Origin: Romboutsia timonensis | GTDB lineage: Bacteria; Bacillota; Clostridia; Peptostreptococcales; Peptostreptococcaceae | DNA length: 64,000 nt | Assembly: GCF_900106845.1 (NCBI RefSeq) | Contig: NZ_LT629850.1 | Coordinates: 364,747 to 428,746 of the forward strand | Direction: 5' to 3' | Shown: one piece after another, positions 26,161 through 35,169 of the stretch | Position numbering within the stretch: the first letter of the stretch is position 1 | Layout: every line of letters starts with the position of its first letter | The notes under the pieces: generated by a model | Told to the model about the DNA's origin: nothing | Databases searched by the model: none | What the model saw: the letters and a program-made list of their open reading frames with translations, nothing else | Position numbers and translations under genes: made by a program

Positions 26161-26715
26161 TTGAGAGTAATATCAGGAAAAGTGAGAGGGCTAAAATTAG
26201 ATACTCCCAAAAATGAAGATGTAAGACCTACTACAGATAGAGTTAAAGAGTCTTTATTTAATATAATAAATCCATATATAATAGATAGTAATGTATTAGA
26301 CTTATTTGCAGGTACTGGTTCACTAGGGATAGAATGCTTATCTAGAGGTGCATTATCTGCTATATTTGTAGATGTTAGTAAAGAAAGTATAAATATAGTA
26401 AAATCTAATATAAAGAAAGCTCGTGTAGAAAATGAAAGTACTATTTTAAATTTAGACTTTAAAAATGCAATAGACAGATTAAAGATTCAAAATAAAAAAT
26501 TTGATATAATTTTTATGGATCCTCCATACTATAAGAATATGTTTATAGATGCTCTTTCAAGTATAGACGAAGCAGATTTATTATGTGATGATGGGATAAT
26601 AGTTGTTGAACATGATACAAAAGATAAATTTGTAGATAAAATAGGCAGACTAGAAAAAACTAGAGATAAAAAATATGGAAATACAACTTTGACATTTTAT
26701 AAGCTGGAGGAATAA
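26161..26715 (+). CDS. rsmD: 16S rRNA (guanine-966-N2)-methyltransferase
   Basis: RsmD methylates G966 of 16S rRNA. The SAM-binding motif is DLFAGTGSLGIECLSRGA and the catalytic motif is DPPY. Two TTG codons are adjacent; the second (26161) gives the family-typical start MRVISGKVRG and has better spacing to AGAGGTG. It has 184 residues. coaD begins 1 base after its stop, the usual pairing. Confidence 0.94.
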   Translation: MRVISGKVRGLKLDTPKNEDVRPTTDRVKESLFNIINPYIIDSNVLDLFAGTGSLGIECLSRGALSAIFVDVSKESINIVKSNIKKARVENESTILNLDFKNAIDRLKIQNKKFDIIFMDPPYYKNMFIDALSSIDEADLLCDDGIIVVEHDTKDKFVDKIGRLEKTRDKKYGNTTLTFYKLEE

Positions 26716-26716
26716 A

Positions 26717-27226
26717 ATGAAAAGTAAAAAAAGAAAAGCTATATTTGCAGGAAGTTTTGATCCTATTACAAATGGTCATTTGGATATAATTTGTAGAGCA
26801 TCAAAACTATTTGATGAATTACAAATAGGTGTACTTTATAACCCAAATAAAAAAGGTTTATTTAGTTTTGATGAAAGAGTAGAATTAATTAAATCTTGTA
26901 CAAAGCACCTAAAAAATATAAAAGTAGTTAGTTTTGATGGACTTTTAGTAAATTATTGTCAAGATCATGGGATAGGTACTTTAATAAGAGGTGTGAGAAC
27001 AGGCGCAGATATAGAGTATGAACTACAGATGGCTCATATGAATAGAGAGCTAAATTCAAATATAGAGACTATTATGCTACCTACAAAAACAGAATATTCA
27101 TTTATAAGTTCATCACTAATAAAAGAAGTATTAACAGTTGGCGGAGATGTTAAAAATTTAGTGCCAAAAAATGTTTTAGATGAACTAGAAAGAAAAACTA
27201 ATGGGGGGAACGAAAAATGTATGTAG
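26717..27226 (+). CDS. coaD: Phosphopantetheine adenylyltransferase
   Basis: CoaD makes dephospho-CoA from phosphopantetheine and ATP, the step after those of CoaBC in this window. It has the nucleotidyltransferase TxGH-type motif in GSFDPITNGH, the RGVRTGADIEYE segment and the SSSLIKEV motif. It has 169 residues. The next gene overlaps its end by 10 bases. Confidence 0.96.
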   Translation: MKSKKRKAIFAGSFDPITNGHLDIICRASKLFDELQIGVLYNPNKKGLFSFDERVELIKSCTKHLKNIKVVSFDGLLVNYCQDHGIGTLIRGVRTGADIEYELQMAHMNRELNSNIETIMLPTKTEYSFISSSLIKEVLTVGGDVKNLVPKNVLDELERKTNGGNEKCM

Positions 27227-27741
27227 ATTTAGAAGTTATGGATAGATTTGAAGAATTAGAATGTATAATAAGCAATGCTTCTTCAATACCATTTTCACAT
27301 AAGAGTGGTATTGATAAGGAAGAAGTATTAGAATTAATAAATAATATAAAAGCATCATTACCAGAAGAATTAAAACAAGCACATTGGGTTAATCAAGAAA
27401 GACATAAAATAATAAATGATTCTAAACAAGAAGCTCTTGAAATAGTTGAACAAGCTAAAAAAGAAGCTGAAAGAATAAAGGAAGAATATGAAAATAATAT
27501 AGAAGAATTAAAGAAAAATTCTCAAGAAATATTAGATGCATATTTAGAAGCTAGTGAGCCAGTTGTTAAGGCTGAAGAAAAAGCAAATGAAATGATTTCA
27601 AGAGCTGAACTTCTTGCGAAAGAAATAAGACTTGGATCAATAGAATATGCAGAGGATGTATTAACTACTGTAGAGCATAACTTAAAAAGTATATTACAAG
27701 AGGTTGAAAGAAATAGAATTGAACTAAATCCTGGAAAATAA
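27217..27741 (+). CDS. Coiled-coil protein of unknown function
   Basis: This 174-residue soluble protein begins MYVDLEVMDRFEELECIISNA and is helical with a charged coiled coil from about residue 60 to 130, rich in Glu, Lys and Ala. It resembles ATPase stator-type sequences of F/V ATPase subunits only in composition. The ATG overlaps the coaD stop by 10 bases and follows GGGGGG, so translation is coupled. Similar small coiled-coil genes after coaD occur in related clostridia. I assign no function. Confidence 0.6.
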   Translation: MYVDLEVMDRFEELECIISNASSIPFSHKSGIDKEEVLELINNIKASLPEELKQAHWVNQERHKIINDSKQEALEIVEQAKKEAERIKEEYENNIEELKKNSQEILDAYLEASEPVVKAEEKANEMISRAELLAKEIRLGSIEYAEDVLTTVEHNLKSILQEVERNRIELNPGK

Positions 27742-27770
27742 AAGAAAGCTAAGATTAGCTTTCTTTTTTT
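27741..27770. terminator. Bidirectional terminator between the coaD group and ylbJ
   Basis: Twelve bases (27741-27752) pair with 27755-27766 over a 2-base loop, with T tracts on both sides. It overlaps the end of ylbJ on the minus strand. Confidence 0.88.
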
Positions 27771-28969
27771 ATATTATAACTAGTTTTTTCTAATATTAAT
27801 AATATCATAAATATGTAAAGGATTATAAATATAGGCAGAAGTATAGTATAATTTCTTGAGTAAAAATTCCATATTGAATTATCATAAATTAAATTATACA
27901 TTGCATTAAAATTAGATACAAATAAATCTGATTTTAATATTGGATATAATAAAAAAGTAAATATGCTGGCTAAAGAACCGTGTAAAAATTTACTAAAAAT
28001 ATATATTTTTGTACTTATATCGGTCTTAGCTATAAAATTACAACATTGAGCGAGTATAGATAATCCACTAAAGCCAATTAAAAAACTAGAAAGAGAAGCC
28101 CTTAAAACTTCAGGTGTTGATAATACAGAAGATATTCTATCGCATCCTATAGTAATTTCGAATAATCCACTTATGAATGCATGACAAAGTTCTTTGGTAA
28201 CACCAAATAATGAAAGAGGAACATAAAGTATTGATGAAATTAAAGAAATTATATTAAAAAGTGAAAATATTTCAAAAACTACAGAAAATACAATTACAAA
28301 TCCTCCAATAGAGAGCAACGTATTAACACCATTAAATACAGCACTTCCAAATAAAACAAAAAATCCTCTATCATCTTTGTATCTATTATTTATAGTATTT
28401 AATACATTTGTTTTTAATGAAGACTTTTTATTACTTAGAGATTCTTTACCATAATTTCGAAATAACAGTCCTACAGATATAGAGCCCAAGTAATGACAAA
28501 TAAGCATTAAGTATCCTAATGAAGGATTTTTAAACATTCCTGTTGCTACAGATCCAACTATAAATAAAGGACCTGATGTAGAACAAAATGAAACTAATCG
28601 TTGACCTTCAAATTTAGATATTTGATTGTTATTTCTAAGTTCTGATGCTAGCTTTGCACCTACAGGGTAACCAGATACAGTAGAGATAACAAATACTAAA
28701 GCACTTTTACCTGATACATTAAAGATAAATTTAGTAATAGGATTAATTATATATCCAATTATATCTACAACCTTTAAGTCTACAACTAAATTTGCTCCTA
28801 TTATAAAAGGTAAGAGTGAAGGTATTAATACATTAACCCAGATAGATAAACCTTTTTTGGCTGCTAAAATAGATTCGTTTGGAAAGCTTACAATACCAAA
28901 TATTAAGGTAACAACAATTAAAATAGGAAAGAAAAAGTTGATAATTTGTTTTTTATTAATTTTGATCAC
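27755..28969 (-). CDS. ylbJ: Sporulation integral membrane protein YlbJ
   Basis: This 404-residue protein has about ten hydrophobic segments and two nucleoside-recognition (Gate) domains, with the VSGYPVGAKLASEL signature. In B. subtilis ylbJ is made in the mother cell and is needed for a normal spore cortex. The start is GTG at 28969, overlapping the AGGTG of its own ribosome site; the spacing is unusual. A perfect hairpin lies 8 bases upstream. tmcAL is upstream on the same strand. Confidence 0.9.
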   Translation of the reverse strand: MIKINKKQIINFFFPILIVVTLIFGIVSFPNESILAAKKGLSIWVNVLIPSLLPFIIGANLVVDLKVVDIIGYIINPITKFIFNVSGKSALVFVISTVSGYPVGAKLASELRNNNQISKFEGQRLVSFCSTSGPLFIVGSVATGMFKNPSLGYLMLICHYLGSISVGLLFRNYGKESLSNKKSSLKTNVLNTINNRYKDDRGFFVLFGSAVFNGVNTLLSIGGFVIVFSVVFEIFSLFNIISLISSILYVPLSLFGVTKELCHAFISGLFEITIGCDRISSVLSTPEVLRASLSSFLIGFSGLSILAQCCNFIAKTDISTKIYIFSKFLHGSLASIFTFLLYPILKSDLFVSNFNAMYNLIYDNSIWNFYSRNYTILLPIFIILYIFMILLILEKTSYNIKKES

Positions 28970-28976
28970 CTACCAT

Positions 28977-29007
28977 CCATCTAATATAGGATTATTATAT
29001 TAGATGG
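28977..29007 (-). promoter_or_regulatory. Perfect hairpin just upstream of the ylbJ start
   Basis: Twelve bases (28977-28988) pair perfectly with 28996-29007, leaving a 7-base loop. In the ylbJ transcript the stem ends 8 bases before the GTG and its last G pair is part of the GG-rich ribosome-binding region. There is no T tract on the minus strand, so it is not a plain terminator. Confidence 0.5.
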
Positions 29008-29037
29008 GATAGGCATATATGATAAAAGGTTGTATAC

Positions 29038-30306
29038 TTATTTTACATATTTAGGTGATATGTAAAAGTCCATAGGACCTTTTAATAGGTTTTTGTTATT
29101 TTTATAATAGATAAGGTTATATATATTACTTGCTTTTATATCATAATCTATTAATGTTTTGAATACCTCATCATCTTTAGAAAATGAAATATTAGAAAAT
29201 TTATTTATAATATTTATATCAGAATTAGTTTTTATATTTTTTATTATTTCACGGCCTTTATCATTAAAAGCTAATATTCTTATATAAGGTATATTATTAA
29301 CATTTTTTATTTTGTTCATATCATTCTTAGTAATTCCAAGTAATATGTTATTTAGAGTTCTTTTAATTTTTGTCATAGTGTATCTTTTAGATTTTATAGA
29401 TTCTTTTAAATCATCTAGTGTTAAAGATGTAAAAACACTTTGATATATTTTATTTTCTATTCCTTCATTTACATCAAAGTATGTATTTAAAATATTTTTA
29501 TCTCTAATTATTATTGATGATAGAATTTCAAAGTAATTATCATCGAACATAGGGTAGAAGTCATCATCAATTTTGCTTTTTAGCACATCGAATGTATTAT
29601 TAGGCACAACTTTAGATATGGAAGAAATATCATTTAAATCTTTTAGCTGTTTTCTAATTGCAGTTGCAGAACAAATATTACTTTCTATAGTTTCGCTATT
29701 GTAATCTGATTGAACTCTAGTTATAGTGTAAGGTTTTATTTTACTATTTAACTTTAATATACTTTTAATATATTCTAAACCTAATATATTATTTGATGAA
29801 TTTAATATATTTAAAAGTTTTTCTTTTGAAATATCTAAAAGTTTAAAATCATTAATATAGTCAAATAAAGCTAAGCTTCTAGCTGTTGGAAATAGCATTC
29901 CATCACTTAGATATTTCTTTAGAGAAATTTTAAATTCTTCAGGTTCATCTACTAATATTTTAGAGATTGTATAAAGGATATCAACATCTCCTTCTTCGCT
30001 TCCAAAACAAATGGCATCAACACAATTTAATGAATTTAGAGTAGTTATTGCGCCATGAGAAAATATTTCAGCACTTTGGCAAGCAAACATTGTAGGAAGC
30101 TCAATAACTAAATCAACTCCATTTTTAACTGCGGCATGAGCTCTTGTATATTTATCAAATAAAGCAGGTTCTCCTCTTTGCAGAAAATTACCACTCATAA
30201 TAGCTATAGTATGAGTAGCTTTAGTTTTTTCTATGGATTTTTGTAAATGATATAAGTGACCATTGTGAAAAGGATTATATTCAACTATAAGTCCAAGTAT
30301 CTTCAT
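29038..30306 (-). CDS. tmcAL: tRNA(Met) cytidine acetate ligase TmcAL
   Basis: TmcAL (YlbM) makes N4-acetylcytidine at the wobble base of elongator tRNA-Met, from acetate and ATP. The HIGH-like motif is [13 protein letters not shown], and the [20 protein letters not shown] and [14 protein letters not shown] segments are typical. At 422 residues it is normal. Acetate is its substrate and the next gene on the other side, ackA, acts on acetate as well. The ATG follows AAGGAG. Confidence 0.92.
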   Translation of the reverse strand: MKILGLIVEYNPFHNGHLYHLQKSIEKTKATHTIAIMSGNFLQRGEPALFDKYTRAHAAVKNGVDLVIELPTMFACQSAEIFSHGAITTLNSLNCVDAICFGSEEGDVDILYTISKILVDEPEEFKISLKKYLSDGMLFPTARSLALFDYINDFKLLDISKEKLLNILNSSNNILGLEYIKSILKLNSKIKPYTITRVQSDYNSETIESNICSATAIRKQLKDLNDISSISKVVPNNTFDVLKSKIDDDFYPMFDDNYFEILSSIIIRDKNILNTYFDVNEGIENKIYQSVFTSLTLDDLKESIKSKRYTMTKIKRTLNNILLGITKNDMNKIKNVNNIPYIRILAFNDKGREIIKNIKTNSDINIINKFSNISFSKDDEVFKTLIDYDIKASNIYNLIYYKNNKNLLKGPMDFYISPKYVK

Positions 30307-30588
30307 GAAAAATTCTCCTTTTGTATTTATATAATAAAGGTTATTAACAAATTATCAAGAAATATTATTTTATATTAGAAATAAATTTGTTAATTATATT
30401 ATAATATTATAACAAATTGAGAAAAATAATGTAGGCTAATATAAATATCTTAAATTATATATACTTTTATGAAAAAAAGTGGTATATTAATTATTGTCAA
30501 AATGTTTAATGTATACAATATATATTTAGCATATTTTAAGCCTAAGGCTTATTACATATTATCTTTGAAATTTTAAGGAGGTATACTA
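30307..30588. promoter_or_regulatory. Divergent tmcAL/ackA control region with repeated 9-mers
   Basis: The word TAACAAATT is found at 30345-30353 and 30410-30418, and inverted at 30384-30392. The last two form an inverted pair 17 bases apart. A shorter inverted repeat TAAGCC/GGCTTA (30537-30551) lies nearer to the ackA start. Their role is not known. Confidence 0.35.
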
Positions 30589-31785
30589 ATGAAAATATTA
30601 GTATTAAACTGTGGTAGTTCTTCATTAAAATATCAGTTAATAGATATGTCAAATGAAGAAGTTTTATGTGTAGGATTAGTTGAAAGAATAGGTATAGAAG
30701 GTTCTGTACTAAAGCAAGAAAAAGATGGTGTTGAAGGAAAACTTATAGTTGAACAACCAATGAAAAACCATCAAGATGCTATAAAGTTAGTATTAGACGC
30801 TGTAGTTGACCCACAATACGGTGGAGTTAAAGATATAAAAGAAGTTGAAGCTGTAGGACACAGAGTTGTTCACGGTGGAGAAAAGTTCGCTGGATCAGTA
30901 TTAATAACTGATGAAGTTAAGGCTGCTTTAGAAGAGTGTATAGAATTAGCACCACTTCACAACCCAGCTAACATAATGGGAATAGAAGCTTGTGAAGCTA
31001 TACTTCCAGGGGTACCAATGGTAGGAGTATTCGATACTGCTTTCCATCAAACAATGCCTAAATCATCTTACTTATATGGATTACCTCATGAGTTATACAC
31101 TAAGTACGGTGTAAGAAGATACGGATTCCATGGAACTTCTCATAGATATGTATCTCAAAGAGCTGCTGCTATGTTAGGTAAAAACATAGAAGATTGTAAA
31201 ATAATAACTTGTCACTTAGGAAATGGAGCTTCTGTAGCTGCAATTGATGGTGGTAAGTCAGTTGATACAAGTATGGGATTCACTCCACTTGAAGGATTAA
31301 TAATGGGAACTAGATGTGGGGATATAGACGCAGCTATATTACCATTCTTAATGGAAAAAGAAGGATTAGATGCTAAAGGATTAAGCGACTTAATGAACAA
31401 AAAGTCAGGAGTATACGGAATGACTGGTATATCTTCAGACTTCAGAGATATAGAAGATGCTGCTGCTCAAAATAATGAATTAGCTCAAGTAGCTTTAGAA
31501 TCATATGCTAAAAAAGTTAAGAAATATATAGGATCTTACGCTGCAGAAATGAACGGTGTTGACGCTGTTGTATTCACTGCTGGTGTTGGTGAAAATGGTA
31601 TAGACATGAGAGCTGATATAATGGCTAACATGGACTTCTTAGGGATGAAGTTAGATGAAGAAGCTAACAAAGTAAGAGGTAAAGAAAGAGTAATATCTAC
31701 TGAAGATTCAAAAGTTAAGATATTATTAATACCTACTAACGAAGAATTAATGATAGCTAGAGATACATTAGAATTAGTAAAATAA
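30589..31785 (+). CDS. ackA: Acetate kinase
   Basis: AckA makes ATP and acetate from ADP and acetyl phosphate, a main energy step in anaerobes. The family signatures [14 protein letters not shown] and [13 protein letters not shown] are intact and the ATP-binding TAGVGENG is present. It has 398 residues. AAGGAGG lies 7 bases before the ATG. Its codon use is more ordered than its neighbours (more CAC, AAC and GGA), as expected for a highly made protein. pta is not adjacent. A terminator follows. Confidence 0.97.
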   Translation: MKILVLNCGSSSLKYQLIDMSNEEVLCVGLVERIGIEGSVLKQEKDGVEGKLIVEQPMKNHQDAIKLVLDAVVDPQYGGVKDIKEVEAVGHRVVHGGEKFAGSVLITDEVKAALEECIELAPLHNPANIMGIEACEAILPGVPMVGVFDTAFHQTMPKSSYLYGLPHELYTKYGVRRYGFHGTSHRYVSQRAAAMLGKNIEDCKIITCHLGNGASVAAIDGGKSVDTSMGFTPLEGLIMGTRCGDIDAAILPFLMEKEGLDAKGLSDLMNKKSGVYGMTGISSDFRDIEDAAAQNNELAQVALESYAKKVKKYIGSYAAEMNGVDAVVFTAGVGENGIDMRADIMANMDFLGMKLDEEANKVRGKERVISTEDSKVKILLIPTNEELMIARDTLELVK

Positions 31786-31806
31786 TTATAAATGGATATA
31801 ATATTT

Positions 31807-31836
31807 TATAAGGTAGGGTAAAACCTACCTTATATT
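31807..31836 (+). terminator. Terminator after ackA
   Basis: ATAAGGTAGG (31807-31816) pairs with CCTACCTTAT (31823-31832) over a 6-base loop. ATTTTG follows, so the T tract is short. Confidence 0.7.
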
Positions 31837-31885
31837 TTGCAAATATACAATGTTAATGGCAAAAATATCTATCAAGTAAAAATAC

Positions 31886-31914
31886 TTGACAAACAAAGGC
31901 CAAATTTGTATAAT
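31886..31914 (+). promoter_or_regulatory. Consensus sigma-A promoter of the DUF177-rpmF-plsX genes
   Basis: TTGACA (31886-31891) and TATAAT (31909-31914) are perfect matches, 17 bases apart, 29 bases before the DUF177 ATG. This is the best promoter in the window. Confidence 0.85.
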
Positions 31915-31942
31915 AAATTGGTAATGTATTGAGGTGAATCTG

Positions 31943-32470
31943 ATGAAAATAAGTCTAGATAAACTAATTAGAAGAGAAACTAACAAATTAGACTTGAATT
32001 TTTCTCAAAAAATTGATACTATTAATTATTGTAATAATAATTATAAATTATCCTCACCTATAAATATAGAAGGTAAAGTATCTAACACTAATAAAGGTTT
32101 ATACCTAGATGTAGATGTTGACTTTACACTTGTTGACAATTGTTCAAGATGTTTAGATGAGGTAGAAGTACCAATAGAATATTCTATACAAGGTTTTTTA
32201 GTTAAAGAAGGCTTTGATGAAGATGAGTTTGAAGAAGATGATGCAATAATATTTGATGGACAAGAGTTAGATCTTGTTGATATAATAGAGCAGACATTAG
32301 ATTTCAAAATACCTGCAAGTGTTCTTTGTAAAGAAGATTGTAAAGGACTTTGTCAAGGATGCGGAGCAAACTTAAATATAGAAGCTTGTTCTTGTAATGA
32401 AAGTGCGAACGACGAGGAGATCATAGATCCCCGTTTTGCTAAATTAAAAGATATATTTAAAAATGACTAA
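31943..32470 (+). CDS. YceD family protein (DUF177)
   Basis: YceD proteins are encoded next to rpmF in most bacteria and are linked to 23S rRNA or L32 function. The C-terminus has a four-cysteine zinc-like site, CKEDCKGLCQGCG, after an acidic stretch. The ATG at 31943 is 5 bases after GAGGTGA; the in-frame GTG at 31934 is inside that site. It has 175 residues. rpmF begins 13 bases after its stop. Confidence 0.88.
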   Translation: MKISLDKLIRRETNKLDLNFSQKIDTINYCNNNYKLSSPINIEGKVSNTNKGLYLDVDVDFTLVDNCSRCLDEVEVPIEYSIQGFLVKEGFDEDEFEEDDAIIFDGQELDLVDIIEQTLDFKIPASVLCKEDCKGLCQGCGANLNIEACSCNESANDEEIIDPRFAKLKDIFKND

Positions 32471-32483
32471 GGAGGTGGCGTAA

Positions 32484-32660
32484 ATGGCAGTACCAAAGCG
32501 TAAAACATCTAAATCAAAAACTAAAATGAGAAGAGCAGCTAACTCTAAAATGGTAGCAACTGGATTCGTAAGTTGTCCACAATGTCATGAGCCAAAATTA
32601 CCACATAGAGTATGTCCAGATTGTGGATATTATAAAGGTAAAGAAGTTGTATCTGAATAA
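32484..32660 (+). CDS. rpmF: 50S ribosomal protein L32
   Basis: A 58-codon frame starts [19 protein letters not shown] and has two CxxC pairs, CPQC and CPDC, making it the zinc-binding form of L32. AAGGAGG lies 8 bases before the ATG. It is in the standard position between the YceD gene and plsX. It is short enough to be missed by gene finding with a length cut-off. Confidence 0.97.
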   Translation: MAVPKRKTSKSKTKMRRAANSKMVATGFVSCPQCHEPKLPHRVCPDCGYYKGKEVVSE

Positions 32661-32668
32661 TAACTTCT

Positions 32669-32704
32669 AAAACATGTAGAATATATTCTACATGTTTTTT
32701 TTGC
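32669..32704 (+). terminator. Terminator after rpmF
   Basis: Fourteen bases (32669-32682) pair perfectly with 32685-32698, then a T tract. It separates rpmF from plsX. Confidence 0.85.
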
Positions 32705-32722
32705 ATTAATACAAATAATATG

Positions 32723-32761
32723 TTGATAAATTTATAATAATATAGCATACTACTATTAGTA
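32723..32761 (+). promoter_or_regulatory. Possible plsX promoter with a small palindrome
   Basis: TTGATA (32723-32728) and CATACT (32746-32751) are 17 bases apart. A palindrome TACTA-T-TAGTA (32751-32761) starts at the last -10 base. The -10 match is only partial, so this is weak. Confidence 0.3.
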
Positions 32762-32834
32762 TTTACCGATAATTAAAATATATTTTATAAAATAAATAGT
32801 TATTTGTATATAAATTTAGTTAGGAGGAATATCT

Positions 32835-33842
32835 ATGAAAATTGTAGTAGATGGTATGGGTGGAGATAATGCACCAAAGTCAAATGTGGAAGGTGTAGTA
32901 AATGCTATAAAAGAATACAATGTAGATATAATAATAACTGGAGATAAGGATTTACTTGAAAAAGAATTTTCTAATTATGAATTTGATAAAAGTAAGTTAG
33001 AAATAGTACATACTACTGAAGTTATTGAAAATGAAGATAAGCCAGTAAAAGCAATTAGAAGCAAAAAAGACTCGTCTATGGTAGTTGGGCTTAAGCTTGT
33101 TAAAGAGGGTAAAGCACAGGCATTTATATCAGCTGGAAATACTGGTGCAGTACTTGCTGGTGGTGTATTTGTAGTAGGAAGAATTAAAGGTATAGATAGA
33201 CCATGCTTATGTCCAGCAATACCAAATGTAAAAAGAGGTATGACTCTAATTGCAGATAGTGGTGCTAATGCAGATTGTAAACCTATAAACTTAGTTCAAT
33301 TTGCAGGTATGAGTAATATATATGCAAGTAAAGTATTAGGAATAAATAATCCTAAAATAGCTCTAGCTAATATTGGTATAGAAGAAGGCAAAGGAAATGA
33401 CTTAGTTAAAAAGTCTTATGAAGAATTAAAGAACTTGGATTTAAACTTTATCGGAAATGTAGAGGCAAGAGATGTTATAAATGCATATACTGATATAATA
33501 GTTTGTGATGGATTTACAGGAAATATACTTTTAAAATCAACAGAAGGTGTAGCTATGTCTGTAATGAATCTTATAAAAGAAACACTATTAGGTAGCACAA
33601 AAGGTAAATTAGGTGCAATGCTTATAAAAGACGATCTAAAAAAATTAAAGAGTTATATGGATTACTCTGAATATGGTGGAGCGCCACTTTTAGGAGTTAA
33701 CGGTGGAGTAATAAAAGCTCATGGAAGTTCAGATTCAAAAGCTATAAAGAATGCTATAAATCAAGGTATAAAGTTTGCCAAAGGAAATGTAGTTAAAGAA
33801 ATAGAAGAATTCTTAGAAAGAAATCAAACTGAAGATAAATAG
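32835..33842 (+). CDS. plsX: Phosphate acyltransferase PlsX
   Basis: PlsX makes acyl-phosphate from acyl-ACP for phospholipid synthesis, and joins the path fed by FakA in this window. The start MKIVVDGMGGDNAP and the SAGNTGAVLAGG segment are typical. It has 335 residues. In many Firmicutes fapR lies before it and fab genes after it; here neither is present, and a tandem terminator follows. TAGGAGG lies before the ATG. Confidence 0.95.
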   Translation: MKIVVDGMGGDNAPKSNVEGVVNAIKEYNVDIIITGDKDLLEKEFSNYEFDKSKLEIVHTTEVIENEDKPVKAIRSKKDSSMVVGLKLVKEGKAQAFISAGNTGAVLAGGVFVVGRIKGIDRPCLCPAIPNVKRGMTLIADSGANADCKPINLVQFAGMSNIYASKVLGINNPKIALANIGIEEGKGNDLVKKSYEELKNLDLNFIGNVEARDVINAYTDIIVCDGFTGNILLKSTEGVAMSVMNLIKETLLGSTKGKLGAMLIKDDLKKLKSYMDYSEYGGAPLLGVNGGVIKAHGSSDSKAIKNAINQGIKFAKGNVVKEIEEFLERNQTEDK

Positions 33843-33927
33843 TATATACTTAGACTAAGTAGTCAAATAATGTGCAATAAAGTAAAAGATTTAAATGAAT
33901 ATAATATAAATACTTAAATATAAAGAA

Positions 33928-33990
33928 AGCCTAGTAATTTGTCTAAATTACTAGGCTCAGAGCGTAGACAAAGTCTACGCTTTTTTATTT
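33928..33990 (+). terminator. Tandem hairpin terminator after plsX
   Basis: The first hairpin pairs 33928-33940 with 33945-33957 (13 pairs, 4-base loop). Four bases on, GCGTAGAC (33962-33969) pairs with GTCTACGC (33973-33980) and leads into six T. The second hairpin is the terminator proper. The pair could also be a small stable RNA. Confidence 0.8.
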
Positions 33991-34141
33991 TTTAATACAA
34001 TACTTATTTTGAATTTATTCAATGAGGAAAGTAATTAGATAATAAAAAGGAATATTTATAAAAAATATTTTATAAAACTCTTAAAGATATATGCATGTAA
34101 TATATATAAACTTATAATCGAGTAAAATTTTATAAAAAAAG

Positions 34142-34170
34142 TAATATTTTACTTATATCATAAATACAAT
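34142..34170 (+). promoter_or_regulatory. Sigma-E-like promoter of the spoIIIA operon
   Basis: TAATATT (34142-34148) matches the sigma-E -35 form KMATATT. After 14 bases AATACAAT (34163-34170) matches the -10 form CATACAnT at 7 of 8. It lies 30 bases before the spoIIIAA ATG. Sigma E drives this operon in Bacillus and Clostridioides. Confidence 0.65.
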
Positions 34171-34200
34171 GATTATATAAACAAGAGAGGAGGACAAGAT

Positions 34201-35169
34201 ATGAGTAAAATTTCAGAAGAAGTTATAAACTCACTTTCGATTAACTTAAGAGAAATTATAAAAAGTATATCAAGAGATAATTTAAACATAGAAGAAATAA
34301 GACTAAGATCTTTAAAGCCATTAATAGTAAATTCAAATAATAAGGACTATTTTTATAACACTAAACTAAATAAGTTAGATTTAAATATGAATAATCCATA
34401 TATAGTTAGTAAAGATGATATAGAGCAAACATTTCAAATAATGTGTAAATACTCAATTCATTCTTTTATTGATGATATAAAAAAAGGTTTTATAACTCTT
34501 AGAGGAGGTCACAGAGTCGGACTAGTTGGAAAAACGATTATAGAAGATGGACAAGTTAAGAATATAAAACATATATCATCGTTAAATATAAGAATTTCAA
34601 GAGAAGTTTTAGGATGCTCAGATAAAGTTTTAAGTCATATTATAAGAGGCAAGAATCAAATTAATAATACTTTAATAATATCACCTCCTCAATGTGGTAA
34701 AACAACTTTAATAAGAGATATTGTAAGAAATATAAGTAATGGAAATAAAGAATTTGCATTTAAAGGTATGAAGGTTGCTTTAATAGATGAACGTAATGAG
34801 ATATCAGGATCTTACTTAGGGATACCTCAAATGGATGTAGGTATAAGAACTGATGTAATAGAAACATGTCCTAAGGATATAGGTATCATGATGCTTTTAA
34901 GGTCTATGTCTCCTAATGTTATAGTTACTGATGAAATAGGAAACATCGATGAAATAAAAGCTTTATATACAGCTTTAAATGGTGGTGTAAGTTTAATAAC
35001 CACAGTCCATGGAGATTCAATTGAAGATATAAGAAATAGAAAAGAGTTAAGTAATTTATTAGATAGTGAATTATTTAAAAAAGTTATAATACTATCCGCT
35101 AAAAAAGGACCAGGAACAATTGAGAAAATATATGATTTAGAAGAAAAGAGATGGTATTTTGCAAATTAA
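34201..35169 (+). CDS. spoIIIAA: Stage III sporulation protein AA (secretion-type ATPase)
   Basis: SpoIIIAA is the motor ATPase of the SpoIIIA-SpoIIQ channel between mother cell and forespore, related to type II/IV secretion ATPases. The P-loop is SPPQCGKTTLIRDI near residues 160-173, and the Walker B region follows in MSPNVIVTDEIG. It has 322 residues. GGAGGA lies before the ATG. The next gene overlaps its end by 11 bases. Confidence 0.95.
   Translation: MSKISEEVINSLSINLREIIKSISRDNLNIEEIRLRSLKPLIVNSNNKDYFYNTKLNKLDLNMNNPYIVSKDDIEQTFQIMCKYSIHSFIDDIKKGFITLRGGHRVGLVGKTIIEDGQVKNIKHISSLNIRISREVLGCSDKVLSHIIRGKNQINNTLIISPPQCGKTTLIRDIVRNISNGNKEFAFKGMKVALIDERNEISGSYLGIPQMDVGIRTDVIETCPKDIGIMMLLRSMSPNVIVTDEIGNIDEIKALYTALNGGVSLITTVHGDSIEDIRNRKELSNLLDSELFKKVIILSAKKGPGTIEKIYDLEEKRWYFAN

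Larger units (their letters stand above)
33843..34200. other. Gap between plsX and spoIIIAA
   Basis: This 358-base gap has no gene. It holds a double hairpin ending in a T tract near the left and the sigma-E-like promoter of the spoIIIA operon near the right. The rest is AT-rich with no feature I can support. Confidence 0.6.
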
